Of a stretch of DNA of 64,000 nucleotides, positions 29,162-41,453 are shown piece by piece. Under the pieces are notes generated by a model that was not told where the DNA came from, made no database searches, and saw nothing but the letters and a program-made list of their open reading frames with translations. Each line of letters begins with the position of its first letter. Position 1 is the first letter of the stretch. Made by a program: the position numbers and the translations under genes. The stretch covers positions 1-64,000 of the forward strand of contig NZ_JRJG01000013.1 in the NCBI RefSeq assembly GCF_000759435.1, in the 5' to 3' direction. Source of the DNA: Hoeflea sp. BAL378. GTDB taxonomy: Bacteria; Pseudomonadota; Alphaproteobacteria; Rhizobiales; Rhizobiaceae.

Positions 29162-29503
29162 GGGAGACTTTCCGGGTGAGGGTCAGGACGTCATCTTGAC
29201 CCAAGGAATGCACGGCTTGGCTCCGGCGCGCAAGCCGGATGCCTCCAGCCTGGCTCCGGCCGATTGGCCGCTCACCCCGTTTGCATTCCCCGGCTTCTTC
29301 TGATTCAAGGCCAAGGCGACACGGGCGGTCGGGCAGGCGAAGCGCCCGTCGGCAGGCCCGGGCCGCCGGCCGCGCAGCGCCGCCTGCGTGGCGTGCATCT
29401 GGATGGTTTGGCGCAACCTTCGCCGGGTATTCTGGCCTGCAGCATGGCAGATCCGGTGTTCGGGTCACGGCCCAGGCGCATCCGTGACAGAACGGGGAAA
29501 TGT
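29162..29503. other. 342-base gap between the P1 peptidase and ddl
   Basis: No supported gene. It must hold the divergent promoters, but no clear -35/-10 pair stands out. One inverted repeat is visible: GGGTCA (29180-29185) and TGACCC (29197-29202), 18 bases upstream of the peptidase start, a possible operator. Confidence 0.4.
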
Positions 29504-30442
29504 ATGACTTCCGAAAAACCGAAAAAACATGTGGCCGTGCTGATGGGCGGATTTTCGTCGGAAAGGCCGGTGAGCCTGGCCTCGGGCAAGCCGTGCGCCG
29601 ATGCGCTCGAGGCTGCGGGCTACCGGGTCACGCGCGTCGATGTCGGCAAGGACATCGCCGCGGTGCTGGCCGAGCTCAGGCCCGATGTCGCCTTCAACGC
29701 GCTGCACGGGCCCTACGGCGAGGACGGCACGATCCAGGGCGTGCTCGAATATCTCTCGATCCCCTACACCCATTCGGGCGTCACCGCTTCCGCGCTCGCC
29801 ATGGACAAGCGCCTCTCCAAGATCGTCGCCAAGGCGGTGGGCATTCCGGTGGCGGACTCGAAGGTGATGAACCGGCACGATATCACCTCGGCGCACCCGA
29901 TGCAGCCGCCCTATGTGGTCAAGCCGGTCAAGGAGGGCTCGAGCTTCGGCGTGGTCATCGTCCAGGAAAACCAGAGCCATCCGCCGCAGGTCATCGCCTC
30001 GAAGGACTGGAAATATGGCGACGAGGTCATGGTCGAGCGCTACGTCCCCGGGCGCGAGCTGACCTGCACCATCATGGGCGACGTGGCGCTGGCGGTCACC
30101 GAGATCGTGCCGCAAGGACACAGTTTCTATGATTATGATTCAAAATACGTCGCAGGGGGCTCCAAACACGTTTGCCCGGCGGAAATTTCACCATTTGTTT
30201 ACCAAAAAATACGTAGGTTGGCGTTGAAGGCACATCAAGCGATCGGCTGTCGCGGCGTGAGCAGGTCCGATTTCCGCTATGATGACCGTTTCTCCGAAAA
30301 TGGAGAGGTCATCTGGCTCGAAATCAACACCCAGCCCGGCATGACACCGACGTCCCTTGCGCCAGAGATGGCCCTGCAGGCAGGGCATTCGTTCGAAGAA
30401 TTTGTGAGCTGGATGGTGGAGGACGCTTCGTGTCGCCGATGA
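29504..30442 (+). CDS. ddl: D-alanine:D-alanine ligase
   Basis: 312 residues, ATP-grasp enzyme that makes the D-Ala-D-Ala dipeptide used by MurF. Visible: [17 protein letters not shown] at the N terminus, [13 protein letters not shown], the ATP-grasp segment [15 protein letters not shown] and the C-terminal metal-binding [13 protein letters not shown]. The start follows GGGGAAA. The part from about 30110 to 30240 is clearly less GC-rich (about 40-48% in two sampled lines) and uses codons such as ATA, AGG and TTG that are rare elsewhere in the gene, suggesting a recombinant patch. It opens the second dcw block and overlaps ftsQ. Confidence 0.95.
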   Translation: MTSEKPKKHVAVLMGGFSSERPVSLASGKPCADALEAAGYRVTRVDVGKDIAAVLAELRPDVAFNALHGPYGEDGTIQGVLEYLSIPYTHSGVTASALAMDKRLSKIVAKAVGIPVADSKVMNRHDITSAHPMQPPYVVKPVKEGSSFGVVIVQENQSHPPQVIASKDWKYGDEVMVERYVPGRELTCTIMGDVALAVTEIVPQGHSFYDYDSKYVAGGSKHVCPAEISPFVYQKIRRLALKAHQAIGCRGVSRSDFRYDDRFSENGEVIWLEINTQPGMTPTSLAPEMALQAGHSFEEFVSWMVEDASCRR

Positions 30443-31359
30443 CGGAAAACCAAGGCAGAACCGCCCATGCGGCGACGGCGTCCGGACGCGATGCGTTCCC
30501 GGGCGCTTATGTTCTGCCGCGTTTTCTGCGCCGTCCCGCCCGCTATTTCGCTGCCCTCGCCACCGGCCGGCTGGAGATCCGCCCGCACACCGGATCGGTC
30601 GCTGCCTGCGCCTTCCTGGCCGCCACCGGCTTTTACGGCATGACGCTGGGCGGCCATACCCATGCGGTGACGCAGGCCGTCACCACCGGCGCCGGCTTCG
30701 CACTCGAGGATGTCCGCGTCAGCGGTAATGTCGAGACCTCCGACATCGACATCCTGCAGCAGCTCGGGCTTGACGGCACCACCTCGGTCGTCGCCATCGA
30801 CGCCCATGCGGCGCGCGAAAAACTGCTGCAACTGCCGTGGGTGACCGACGCCCAGGTGCAGAAGATCTATCCGCGCGGCCTGTCGGTCGTGCTCACCGAG
30901 CGCACCCCGGTCGGCATCTGGCAGCACGGCGACGCGCTGTCGCTGATCGATGCGCGCGGCGATGTGATCGCGCCGCTGACCGGCGCCCGTCACGCCGACC
31001 TGCCGCTCTATGTCGGGCTTGGCGCCGACCGCGCCGCCGACGAGCTCGAGGCGCGGCTTCTGTTTCATCCGGAGCTGCGCGCCCGGGTCAAGGCCGCCAT
31101 CCGCATCGCCGACCGGCGCTGGGACCTGCGCCTCGACAACGGCGTGACGCTGAGCCTGCCCGAGGACGACATCGGCGCGGCGCTGACCCGGTTCGCCGAA
31201 TTCGACGCCGGCCGCGACGTGCTGTCGCGCGACATCACCGCCGTCGACCTCAGGCTCGACGACCGGGTGACGCTGAGGCTTTCCGAGGCCGCGTTCGAAC
31301 GCCGCAAGGAAGCGCTGGAAGCGCGGGCGAAAGCCATCAAGGCGGAGCGCAAATCGTGA
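30430..31359 (+). CDS. ftsQ: Cell division protein FtsQ
   Basis: 309 residues, bitopic divisome protein: cytoplasmic tail, one membrane segment at about 57-75, then POTRA (FEDVRV-type start: [20 protein letters not shown]) and beta domains. FtsQ recruits FtsL, FtsB and FtsWI. The GTG at 30430 is preferred to the ATG at 30439 because GGAGG (30418-30422) is 7 bases from the GTG but 16 from the ATG; both overlap the end of ddl. Its stop overlaps the ftsA GTG by 4 bases. Confidence 0.93.
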   Translation: MSPMTENQGRTAHAATASGRDAFPGAYVLPRFLRRPARYFAALATGRLEIRPHTGSVAACAFLAATGFYGMTLGGHTHAVTQAVTTGAGFALEDVRVSGNVETSDIDILQQLGLDGTTSVVAIDAHAAREKLLQLPWVTDAQVQKIYPRGLSVVLTERTPVGIWQHGDALSLIDARGDVIAPLTGARHADLPLYVGLGADRAADELEARLLFHPELRARVKAAIRIADRRWDLRLDNGVTLSLPEDDIGAALTRFAEFDAGRDVLSRDITAVDLRLDDRVTLRLSEAAFERRKEALEARAKAIKAERKS

Positions 31360-32684
31360 GCCTGTTCCGCCCCTCATCCGTTCTGCCCCGGCTCAAGCCG
31401 CTGTCCAACAAGCGGGTCAGCATCGTCACCGTGCTCGACATCGGCTCGTCCAAGGTTGTCTGCATGATCGGCCGGCTGACCCCGGTCGAAGGCAGCGAGA
31501 TCCTGTCGGGCCGCAGCCACAAGATCGAGATCATCGGGCTCGGCCACCAGAAGTCGCGCGGGCTCAAGGCAGGCGTCATTTCCGACATGGATGCGGTGGA
31601 GAATTCCGTCCGCCTCGCCGTCGATGCCGCCGAGCGCATGGCCGGCGTCACCGTCGAGAGCCTGATCGTCAATGTCACCGCCGGGCGTCTCAAGAGCGAG
31701 ATCCATTCCTCCTCGGTCAATCTCGGCGGGCACGAGATCGCTTCGGGCGACCTCGCCAAGGTGGTCAACGCGGCGACGCGCCAGAGCCAGGGCCACGAAC
31801 GCGCCATCCTGCATTCGCTGCCCTCGAGCTACACGCTCGACGGCGAGCGCGGCATCTCCGATCCCGCCGGCATGTATGGCGACGTGCTCGGCGTCGACAT
31901 GCATGTGCTGACGGCCGACCGGGCGCCGCTCAAGAATCTCGAACTGGCCATCAACCGCGCCCATCTGACGGTCGAGGCGATGGTCGCCACCCCCTATGCG
32001 TCCGGGCTCGCGGCGCTGGTCTCCGACGAGGCCGAGATGGGCTGCGCCACGATCGACATGGGCGGCGGCACCACCACGATCTCGGTGTTTTCCGAAGGCA
32101 AGCTGGTGCATGCCGACGCGATCGCGCTCGGCGGCCATCACGTCACCATGGATCTCGCGCGCGGCCTGTCGACGCGGCTCGACGACGCCGAGCGCATCAA
32201 GGTGGTGCACGGCTCGGCGTTGCCGCAGGCCGGCGAAGACCGCGACGTGATCTCGATCCCGCCAATCGGCGAGGACGAGCGTGATCTGCCGACCCATGTG
32301 CCGCGCGGTCTGGTCTCGCGCATCGTGCGCGCCCGGGTCGAGGAAACACTGGAAATGCTGCGCGACCGCATCCAGCAGTCGGGCTACTCGACGCTCGTGG
32401 GCAAGCGCATCGTGCTGACCGGCGGCGCCAGCCAGCTCACTGGCCTCAACGAATCGGCGCGGCGGATCCTCGCGCGCAATGTCCGGATCGGCCGCCCGCT
32501 GGGGGTCTCGGGACTGCCTGCCGCGGCCAAGGGGCCGGCGTTCTCCACTGCGGTGGGCCTGATGATCTATCCCCAGGTCGCACATCTTGAATCCCACGGC
32601 GCGGGCGAGGGCGGCTTTGCCGTCATGGCCGGCGCCGGCGGCCGCCTGTCCCGCATGGGGCAGTGGCTCAAAGAGAGTTTTTGA
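31356..32684 (+). CDS. ftsA: Cell division protein FtsA
   Basis: 442 residues, actin-like ATPase that tethers FtsZ to the membrane. The phosphate-1 loop VTVLDIGSSKVVCMIG, the second ATP motif ATIDMGGGTTTISVF and the GGASQLTGL adenosine motif are present, with a C-terminal amphipathic end (MGQWLKESF) fitting membrane attachment. The start is GTG at 31356, overlapping the ftsQ stop (GTGA) with GGCGGAG before it. Longer in-frame readings go back into ftsQ and are not supported. Confidence 0.95.
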   Translation: MSLFRPSSVLPRLKPLSNKRVSIVTVLDIGSSKVVCMIGRLTPVEGSEILSGRSHKIEIIGLGHQKSRGLKAGVISDMDAVENSVRLAVDAAERMAGVTVESLIVNVTAGRLKSEIHSSSVNLGGHEIASGDLAKVVNAATRQSQGHERAILHSLPSSYTLDGERGISDPAGMYGDVLGVDMHVLTADRAPLKNLELAINRAHLTVEAMVATPYASGLAALVSDEAEMGCATIDMGGGTTTISVFSEGKLVHADAIALGGHHVTMDLARGLSTRLDDAERIKVVHGSALPQAGEDRDVISIPPIGEDERDLPTHVPRGLVSRIVRARVEETLEMLRDRIQQSGYSTLVGKRIVLTGGASQLTGLNESARRILARNVRIGRPLGVSGLPAAAKGPAFSTAVGLMIYPQVAHLESHGAGEGGFAVMAGAGGRLSRMGQWLKESF

Positions 32685-32742
32685 TTTTACCGAATTGGCC
32701 CACGCGGCGGTGCGGCCATGAGACAAGGAAGGAACGGGTGCC

Positions 32743-34443
32743 ATGACCATCAATTTGCAGAAGCCGGACATCACCGAGCTGAAGCCGCGCATCACGGTGT
32801 TCGGCGTGGGCGGCGGCGGCGGCAATGCCGTCAACAACATGATCAATGCGGGGCTTCAGGGGGTCGACTTCGTCGTCGCCAACACTGACGCCCAGGCGCT
32901 GACCATGTCCAAGGCCGACCGGCTGATCCAGCTCGGCGTGGCCGTCACCGAAGGCCTCGGCGCCGGATCGCAGCCGGAAGTCGGCCGCGCGGCCGCCGAA
33001 GAGTGCATCGACGAGATCATCGATCATCTCAATGGCACCCACATGTGCTTCGTCACCGCCGGCATGGGCGGCGGCACCGGTACCGGTGCGGCTCCCGTCG
33101 TCGCCCAGGCCGCCCGCAACAAGGGCATCCTCACGGTCGGCGTGGTCACCAAGCCGTTCCACTTCGAAGGCCAGCGCCGCATGCGCCTGGCCGAGTCGGG
33201 CATCGACGAATTGCAGAAATGCGTCGACACCCTGATCGTCATCCCGAACCAGAACCTGTTCCGCATCGCCAACGACAAGACCACCTTCGCCGACGCCTTC
33301 GCGATGGCCGACCAGGTGCTCTATTCGGGCGTCGCCTGCATCACCGACCTGATGGTCAAGGAAGGCCTGATCAACCTCGACTTCGCCGACGTCCGTTCGG
33401 TGATGCGCGAGATGGGCCGCGCCATGATGGGCACCGGCGAAGCTTCCGGCGAAGGCCGGGCGATGGCCGCGGCCGAAGCCGCGATCGCCAACCCGCTGCT
33501 CGACGAAACCACGATGAAGGGCGCGCAGGGCCTGTTGATCTCGATCACCGGCGGACGCGACATGACGCTGTTCGAAGTCGACGAGGCGGCGACCCGCATC
33601 CGCGAGGAAGTCGATGCTGACGCCAACATCATCCTGGGCGCGACCTTCGACGAAGCGCTCGAAGGCCTGATTCGCGTCTCCGTCGTCGCCACCGGCATCG
33701 ACCGGGTGGAAGGCGCTGCCGAAATGCAGCGCCCGACGATCACCGCGCCGCGGCCTCAGCCGCGTCCGGCAGCCGCAGCCCAGCCGCAGGCGGCCCGTCC
33801 GGCTCCGGCCCCGCAGCCGTCCCCGGCAGCCCGCGACCAGGTGGCCGAAACCATCCTGACGGCGGAAGCCGAACTCGAGCGCGAGCTCGACATCGCCACG
33901 CAGATGGATCTGGCCGCACGGCCGCAGGCCGCCCCGGCGGCCGCAGCCCAGCAGCCCGGCTTCCAGCCGCAGAGCCGCCTGTTCGCCAACACCGGCGAAG
34001 TGGCGGCCCCGCAGCAGCCGGCCATGGCCGCGCCGCAGCGCCCGGCAATGGCGGCGCCGCACCAGCCCGCCGCTCCGGCGCCGGCGATGCGCACCGAGGC
34101 GGAACCCGTCCGCATGCCGCGGGTCGAGGACTTCCCGCCGGTGGTCAAGGCCGAGATCGAGCACCGCGCCCAGCCGCACGGCCATGCCGACGAACGCGGC
34201 CCGATGGGTCTGCTCAAGCGGCTGTCGAACTCGCTCGGCCGCCGCGAGGAGGACGATCAGCCGCTCTCGGCCCAGGCCGCCCAGGCACCGCAGGCGCGTC
34301 GTCCGCTCTCGCCCGAGGCGAGCGTCTACGCACCCCGCCGCGGCCAGTTGGACGATCAGGGCAGGATGACTCCGCAGGCCCGCGCGAGTCACGAAGACGA
34401 GCAGTTGGAGATTCCCGCCTTCCTGCGCCGCCAGAGCAAGTGA
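32743..34443 (+). CDS. ftsZ: Cell division GTPase FtsZ
   Basis: 566 residues, tubulin-like GTPase that forms the Z ring. The GTP-binding signature [15 protein letters not shown] is present, and the C-terminal peptide [12 protein letters not shown] (about 555-566) is the FtsA-binding site. Between about 330 and 490 lies a long linker very rich in Ala, Pro and Gln, typical of Hyphomicrobiales FtsZ and much longer than in E. coli. A strong AAGGAAGG site precedes the ATG. A strong terminator follows 27 bases after the stop. Confidence 0.97.
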   Translation: MTINLQKPDITELKPRITVFGVGGGGGNAVNNMINAGLQGVDFVVANTDAQALTMSKADRLIQLGVAVTEGLGAGSQPEVGRAAAEECIDEIIDHLNGTHMCFVTAGMGGGTGTGAAPVVAQAARNKGILTVGVVTKPFHFEGQRRMRLAESGIDELQKCVDTLIVIPNQNLFRIANDKTTFADAFAMADQVLYSGVACITDLMVKEGLINLDFADVRSVMREMGRAMMGTGEASGEGRAMAAAEAAIANPLLDETTMKGAQGLLISITGGRDMTLFEVDEAATRIREEVDADANIILGATFDEALEGLIRVSVVATGIDRVEGAAEMQRPTITAPRPQPRPAAAAQPQAARPAPAPQPSPAARDQVAETILTAEAELERELDIATQMDLAARPQAAPAAAAQQPGFQPQSRLFANTGEVAAPQQPAMAAPQRPAMAAPHQPAAPAPAMRTEAEPVRMPRVEDFPPVVKAEIEHRAQPHGHADERGPMGLLKRLSNSLGRREEDDQPLSAQAAQAPQARRPLSPEASVYAPRRGQLDDQGRMTPQARASHEDEQLEIPAFLRRQSK

Positions 34444-34470
34444 GCCTGCTGTAATACAGTGTAACATTCC

Positions 34471-34507
34471 CGGTGCGGCGGCTGTATTGCCGCCGCACCG
34501 TTTTGTT
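34471..34507 (+). terminator. Rho-independent terminator after ftsZ
   Basis: A perfect 12-bp stem (34471-34482 with 34489-34500) closes a 6-base loop TGTATT and is followed by TTTTGTT. This is the clearest intrinsic terminator in the window and ends the ddl-ftsQAZ transcript. Confidence 0.9.
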
Positions 34508-34562
34508 AACTAATTGTTAACATTAGAGTATTTGAATCAATGCTGCGTTACGACTCCGTAAC
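34506..34562 (+). promoter_or_regulatory. CtrA-type promoter of lpxC with two GANTC sites
   Basis: TTAACTAATTGTTAA (34506-34520) is an exact TTAA-N7-TTAA CtrA box. Its left part TTAACT can serve as -35, with TATTTG (34529-34534) as -10 at 17 bases. GAATC (34534-34538) and GACTC (34552-34556) are GANTC sites for a CcrM-type methylase; the second is the loop of a GTTACG/CGTAAC inverted repeat (34547-34562). The layout fits cell-cycle control of lpxC. Confidence 0.6.
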
Positions 34563-34735
34563 AGAAGGAAAAAAAGCGTGATTTGGAAACTCGGGACTGT
34601 CGTCATATCTTGCGGATCGACAACAAGGGGATGGGGCAGTCAATCACGTGGGGGAAACGTGAGATCGCTCCTGACGATCGGGGACAACATGGCCGTGACG
34701 GGTCGTGCCAAATTATGCGGGAAACGGCGGACCTT

Positions 34736-35689
34736 ATGAGTGGCAATATAGTAGGCCTTCAAACCACGATTTCGAGGTCGATCTCGCTGTCCGGTATTGG
34801 CGTTCATTCCGGCGAAAGCGTGTCCATCACCTTCCATCCCGCGGATCCCGACACCGGCATCGTCTTCAACCGTTTCCATGATTCGGGCGACATCATCAGC
34901 GTGCGCGCCGTGTCCTCCCAGGTCGGCTCCACCGATCTTTGCACGCTTCTGGGCCGGGCTCCGGACCGTTCGGTGGCCACCGTCGAACATCTGATGGCCG
35001 CCCTCTACGCGCTCGGCGTCGACAATATCAGCATCGATCTCGACGGCAGCGAAGTGCCGATCATGGACGGCAGCGCCGCCGTGTTCATCGAGGCGCTCGA
35101 CACTGCCGGCCTGGTCAACCATTCGGTCAAGCGCCGCTATGTCCGCGTCATCAAGCCGGTCCGCATCGAAATGGGCGGCTCCTGGGCGGAATTCAGCCAG
35201 CACAACGGCACCCGCTTCGAGATCGATATCGATTTCGACTCGCCGCTGATCGGACGCCAGTCCTGGAAGGGCGAAGTCACCGCCGACACGTTTCGCCGTG
35301 AGCTGGCCCGCGCCCGCACCTTCGGCTTCATGCGCGATGTCGAGCGGCTCTGGGCCTCCGGCCACGCGCTCGGCTCCTCGCTTGAGAATTCGGTGGTGAT
35401 CGGCGACGACGACAAGGTCATCAATGTCGAGGGCCTGCGCTTCCGCGACGAGTTCGTGCGTCACAAGACGCTCGACGCCGTGGGCGACCTGGCGCTGGCC
35501 GGCGCCCAGTTCATCGGCTGCTACCGCAGCTATCGCGGCGGCCACAAGCTCAATGCGCTGGCGCTCAGGGCGCTGCTGGCCGATCATTCGGCCTATGAGG
35601 TCGTCGAGGCCCCGGCGCGCCGCAACACGGTTCGCCATGGCGAATTGGTGGCGGTCAATGCCGCGACCTTCGCGCCCTGGGATATTTGA
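34736..35689 (+). CDS. lpxC: UDP-3-O-acyl-N-acetylglucosamine deacetylase
   Basis: 317 residues. LpxC is the zinc enzyme for the first committed step of lipid A synthesis. Zinc ligands are visible as H85 in ATVEHLMAAL and H243/D247 in HKTLDAVGD, with MDGSAAVF and the GHKLNALALRALL end. The ATG at 34736 (MSGNIVGLQTTI) gives the usual length; an in-frame ATG at 34715 adds seven residues and cannot be excluded. It has its own promoter region after the ftsZ terminator. Confidence 0.95.
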   Translation: MSGNIVGLQTTISRSISLSGIGVHSGESVSITFHPADPDTGIVFNRFHDSGDIISVRAVSSQVGSTDLCTLLGRAPDRSVATVEHLMAALYALGVDNISIDLDGSEVPIMDGSAAVFIEALDTAGLVNHSVKRRYVRVIKPVRIEMGGSWAEFSQHNGTRFEIDIDFDSPLIGRQSWKGEVTADTFRRELARARTFGFMRDVERLWASGHALGSSLENSVVIGDDDKVINVEGLRFRDEFVRHKTLDAVGDLALAGAQFIGCYRSYRGGHKLNALALRALLADHSAYEVVEAPARRNTVRHGELVAVNAATFAPWDI

Positions 35690-35871
35690 GCGTCCAGGGC
35701 CGGTCCGGCCGCCGCAATTCCGGTCTACAACCTTGTTTTTGAACAGGGCCTTGCCACAAAATTGCGGCAAAGCGTCTTCATGACGTTGCGAAGTTCGGTG
35801 ATTTCCGGATAGAAACGCGGGTCTGGTTCCGTGGGGCGATGGCTTCGGCGGCAGTTGAGAGGTTGTGCACG

Positions 35872-36738
35872 ATGTTTACTTCGGTCAAGGGCGGGCGCGG
35901 GCGCGCGTTGAGAGTTGCGTTCTTCGTCGCCGGATTGGCCGGCGTCTCGTCAATGCTGGCCGGGTGCCAGTCCGATCCGGATATCGACATCACCTCCTAT
36001 GCGCAGTCGATCGAACCCGCCGATGTGCTCTACAATCAGGGCCTCGCCAACCTCCAGGCCGGCCAATTGACCGAGGCCAGCCGCAAGTTCGAGGCCATCG
36101 ACAAGCAGCATCCCTATTCCGAATATGCCCGCAAGGCGATGGTGATGAGCGCGTTCACCAACTACCGCCAGGGCCAGTACACCGAGGCGATCAACACCGC
36201 GTCGCGCTATCTGAGCCTCTATCCCAATGACGAGGACGCCGCTTACGCGCAGTACATCGTCGGGCTCGCCTACTACCGTCAGATCCCCGAGGTCACCCGC
36301 GACCAGCGCACCTCGGCGCGCGCCATCGCCGCCTTCACCGAGGTGATCGAGCGCTATCCCGATTCGGAATATGTCGAGGACAGCCAGGCCAAGCTCCGCT
36401 ACGCCCGCGACCAGCTCGCCGGCAAGGAGATGCAGGTCGGGCGCTATTATCTTGAGCGCAAGGAATATGTGGCGGCGGCCAACCGCTTCCGCCAGGTGGT
36501 CGAGACCTATCCCAACACCCGTCAGATCGAGGAGGCGCTGGCGCGCCTGGTCGAGACCTACTACGCGATGGGGCTGGAAAGCGAAGCACAGACGGCGGCG
36601 GCCGTGCTCGGGCACAATTATCCCGACAGCCAGTGGTATGCGGACTCCTACAAGCTCCTCAAGACCCGTGGCCTGGAGCCCAGGGAAAACAAGGGCTCCT
36701 GGATTTCGCGCGCCGGGGCCCGCCTCGTCGGCGCCTGA
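35872..36738 (+). CDS. bamD: Outer-membrane assembly lipoprotein BamD
   Basis: 288 residues. A lipoprotein signal ends with LAGC (C32 lipidated), followed by TPR-like repeats ([36 protein letters not shown] and others). BamD is the essential partner of BamA in folding outer-membrane beta-barrels. The start at 35872 was chosen for GAGAGG about 8 bases upstream and because it gives a compact signal peptide. recN begins 10 bases after the stop. Confidence 0.94.
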   Translation: MFTSVKGGRGRALRVAFFVAGLAGVSSMLAGCQSDPDIDITSYAQSIEPADVLYNQGLANLQAGQLTEASRKFEAIDKQHPYSEYARKAMVMSAFTNYRQGQYTEAINTASRYLSLYPNDEDAAYAQYIVGLAYYRQIPEVTRDQRTSARAIAAFTEVIERYPDSEYVEDSQAKLRYARDQLAGKEMQVGRYYLERKEYVAAANRFRQVVETYPNTRQIEEALARLVETYYAMGLESEAQTAAAVLGHNYPDSQWYADSYKLLKTRGLEPRENKGSWISRAGARLVGA

Positions 36739-36748
36739 AGCGGCGGCG

Positions 36749-38422
36749 ATGCTGGTCCAGCTCTCGATTCGCGATATCGTCCTCATCGAGAAGCTCGATC
36801 TCGAGTTCGACGCCGGGCTGTCGGTCCTGACCGGGGAAACCGGTGCGGGCAAATCCATCCTGCTTGATTCGCTATCGCTGGCGCTCGGCGGCCGGGGCGA
36901 CGGCGGCCTCGTGCGCCATGGCGCCGACAAGGGCCAGGTGACGGCCGTGTTCGACGTGGCCGTCGACCATCCGGCGCGGCTGCTGCTGCGCGACAACGGC
37001 ATCGACGACGACGGCGACCTGGTGTTCCGCCGGGTGCAATCGGCCGACGGCCGCACCCGCGTCTTCCTCAACGACCAGCCGGCGAGCGTGGCGCTGATGC
37101 GCGAGGCGGGGCTGAGGCTGGTCGAGATCCACGGACAGCACGACGACCGGGCGCTGGTCGAGACCGACGCGCACCGGGCGCTGCTCGACGCCTTCGGTGG
37201 GCTCACCGACCGCGCCGCCGATGTCGGCCGGCTCTACGAGGTCTGGCGCGAGTCCGAGCGGGCGCTCAAGGCGCACCGGGCCAAGGTGGAGGCGGCGCGG
37301 CGGGAAGCCGATTTCCTGCGCTCCTCCGTCGACGAGCTTGAAAAGCTCCACCCCGTCGAAGGCGAGGAGGAGGTGCTGGCCGAACGCCGCTCGCACATGA
37401 TGAAGGCCGAGAAGATGGCCAGCGACATCAACGAGGCCAACGAGGTGCTCAATGGCCAGGGCTCGCCGATGCCGACGATCAGCGGGTTGATGCGGCGGCT
37501 CGAGCGCAAGGCGCAGGAAGCGCCGGAACTGCTGGGCGACACGGTGGCGGCGCTCGACCGGGTGCTCAATGCGCTGGCCGACGCGCAGACCGCGGTGGAG
37601 ACGGCGCTCCGCTCCGCCGATTTCAATCCGCGCGACCTCGAGGAGACCGAGGAGCGGCTGTTCGCGCTCCGGGGGGCTGCGCGCAAGTACAATGTCACGG
37701 TCGAGGCGCTGCCCGAGCTCGCCGCGCAGATGGTGGCTGACCTCAGCGATCTCGACGCCGGCGAGGAACGGCTGGCGGCGATGCAGGCGCGGGTCGGCGA
37801 GACCCGCACCGCCTTCCTCGATGCCGCCGGCCAGTTGTCGGTGCGCCGGCACGAGGCGGCCGAGGCGCTGACGGCCGCGGTGATGGCCGAGCTGCCGGCG
37901 CTGAAGCTGGAGCGTGCCGAATTCATGGTGTCGATCTCGAGCGACACGGACAATGCCGGGCCGACCGGCATCGACGCCATCGCCTTCCACGTGCGCACCA
38001 ATCCCGGCTCGCGGCCGGGCCCGATCATGAAGGTCGCCTCGGGCGGGGAGCTGTCGCGCTTCCTGCTGGCGATCAAGGTGGCGCTCGCCGACCGCGGCTC
38101 GGCGCCGACGCTGGTGTTCGACGAGATCGACACCGGGGTGGGCGGCGCCGTGGCCGACGCCATCGGCAAGCGCTTGAAGCGGCTCGCCTCGGGCGTGCAG
38201 GTGCTCTCGGTCACGCATGCGCCGCAGGTGGCCGCGCGCGCCGCCACGCACATGCTGATCGCCAAGGGGCCGTCGGCGGCGGGCTCGCTCACCGTGACGA
38301 CGCGGGTCTCCACCATGGGCGCCGACCAGCGCCGCGAGGAAATCGCCCGGATGCTGGCGGGCGAGCATGTCACCGACGAGGCGAGGGCGGCGGCGGCCAG
38401 GCTGCTCGACGTCGCGGACTAG
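36749..38422 (+). CDS. recN: DNA repair ATPase RecN
   Basis: 557 residues, SMC-like protein for double-strand break repair. Walker A GETGAGKS is at 29-36, the central part is coiled coil, and the C terminus has the signature ASGGELSRFLLAIK and Walker B LVFDEIDTGVGG. recN is often SOS-induced, but no GTTC-N7-GTTC box was found in the short bamD-recN gap, so it may depend on an upstream promoter. It ends 1 base before the convergent hypothetical gene. Confidence 0.95.
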   Translation: MLVQLSIRDIVLIEKLDLEFDAGLSVLTGETGAGKSILLDSLSLALGGRGDGGLVRHGADKGQVTAVFDVAVDHPARLLLRDNGIDDDGDLVFRRVQSADGRTRVFLNDQPASVALMREAGLRLVEIHGQHDDRALVETDAHRALLDAFGGLTDRAADVGRLYEVWRESERALKAHRAKVEAARREADFLRSSVDELEKLHPVEGEEEVLAERRSHMMKAEKMASDINEANEVLNGQGSPMPTISGLMRRLERKAQEAPELLGDTVAALDRVLNALADAQTAVETALRSADFNPRDLEETEERLFALRGAARKYNVTVEALPELAAQMVADLSDLDAGEERLAAMQARVGETRTAFLDAAGQLSVRRHEAAEALTAAVMAELPALKLERAEFMVSISSDTDNAGPTGIDAIAFHVRTNPGSRPGPIMKVASGGELSRFLLAIKVALADRGSAPTLVFDEIDTGVGGAVADAIGKRLKRLASGVQVLSVTHAPQVAARAATHMLIAKGPSAAGSLTVTTRVSTMGADQRREEIARMLAGEHVTDEARAAAARLLDVAD

Positions 38423-38423
38423 G

Positions 38424-39119
38424 TCACCAGGTAATCTTGCCGAACGCGGGGGCGCTCTCGAGGCGGGCCATGAGGTCGGTCACGCGGGCGGTGGCGTCGC
38501 GCGCGGCATCGGCATTGCGGCGCATGCCGGGGCTGTCCTTTGCGTCGTCCGCCATCAGCTCGACCACGCCCCTGAGCAGATAGGCCGCGCTCATGAAGCT
38601 CGCCGCCGTCTCGGCGTCCTCCGTGCTCATGGCCGCGCCGGCGGGCGCGTCGTCGAGCAGGACGTCGAGATAGGCGAGCGGCGGCGCCGAGTCGGCTGCG
38701 GTCGCGGGATCGAGCTCCGGCTTCAGACCCAGATCGGCCAGCGTCTTGAACGAGGTGGCGAAATCGGTGGCCGCGCCTTCCAGCTCCTTGGCCATGCGCG
38801 CGGTGTGGCCAGCCAGGAAGCCCGGCGCCAGATTGAACAGCATCAGCGAGTTCATCTGTTCCTTGAGGTGCTTCAATCGGTCCTCGGCGAAGGCCTTGCG
38901 GCTTTGGGCGGCGGATTCGACGAAATCATCGAGCATCGCCAGCGGATCGGAGGCCGTCGGTTCACCCGCGCCGCCGCCCTGGTTCGTTGCCGACCCCGAT
39001 GCGCCGGACGCGGCCGGCCGTTCGAGAGCCGCCTTGCCGACGGAATAGGAGAATGCGCTGACGATCATCCGGCCACGGTCCTTCATGGCGGGCAACAGCC
39101 CGCCGAGATCTGGCACCAT
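38424..39119 (-). CDS. Hypothetical protein between recN and ligA
   Basis: 231 residues, soluble, mostly helical by composition, with a Gly/Ala/Ser-rich segment (about 35-58) and a central block KHLKEQMNSLMLFNLAPGFLAGH. I recognise no family. It is convergent with recN (1-base gap) and divergent from ligA. The start at 39119 is the longest reading; ATG codons at residues 12 and 18 are possible alternatives, and none has a strong ribosome-binding site. The regular codon use suggests a genuine gene. Confidence 0.6.
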   Translation of the reverse strand: MVPDLGGLLPAMKDRGRMIVSAFSYSVGKAALERPAASGASGSATNQGGGAGEPTASDPLAMLDDFVESAAQSRKAFAEDRLKHLKEQMNSLMLFNLAPGFLAGHTARMAKELEGAATDFATSFKTLADLGLKPELDPATAADSAPPLAYLDVLLDDAPAGAAMSTEDAETAASFMSAAYLLRGVVELMADDAKDSPGMRRNADAARDATARVTDLMARLESAPAFGKITW

Positions 39120-39146
39120 ACGTCCGAAAACCTAACCGCTGATTGA

Positions 39147-41324
<2,178 letters not shown>

Positions 41325-41453
41325 GCCGCGCGCCGAAGCGGGTCCAAAGATTGTTTTATTGCAATTCGCCTCTCCGGTTGGCGGGTTTCTTAACTACCGT
41401 GGCCCAAGGATCAGGGTGCGGTAGTCCCGAAAGCCCCGAGCGGAATCTATGCA

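Noticed and set aside
41325-41453. Possible cyclic-di-GMP riboswitch in the leader of the PAS-GGDEF-EAL gene
   Set aside because: A CTACCG/CGGTAG pair is present but the conserved GEMM core motifs are not.
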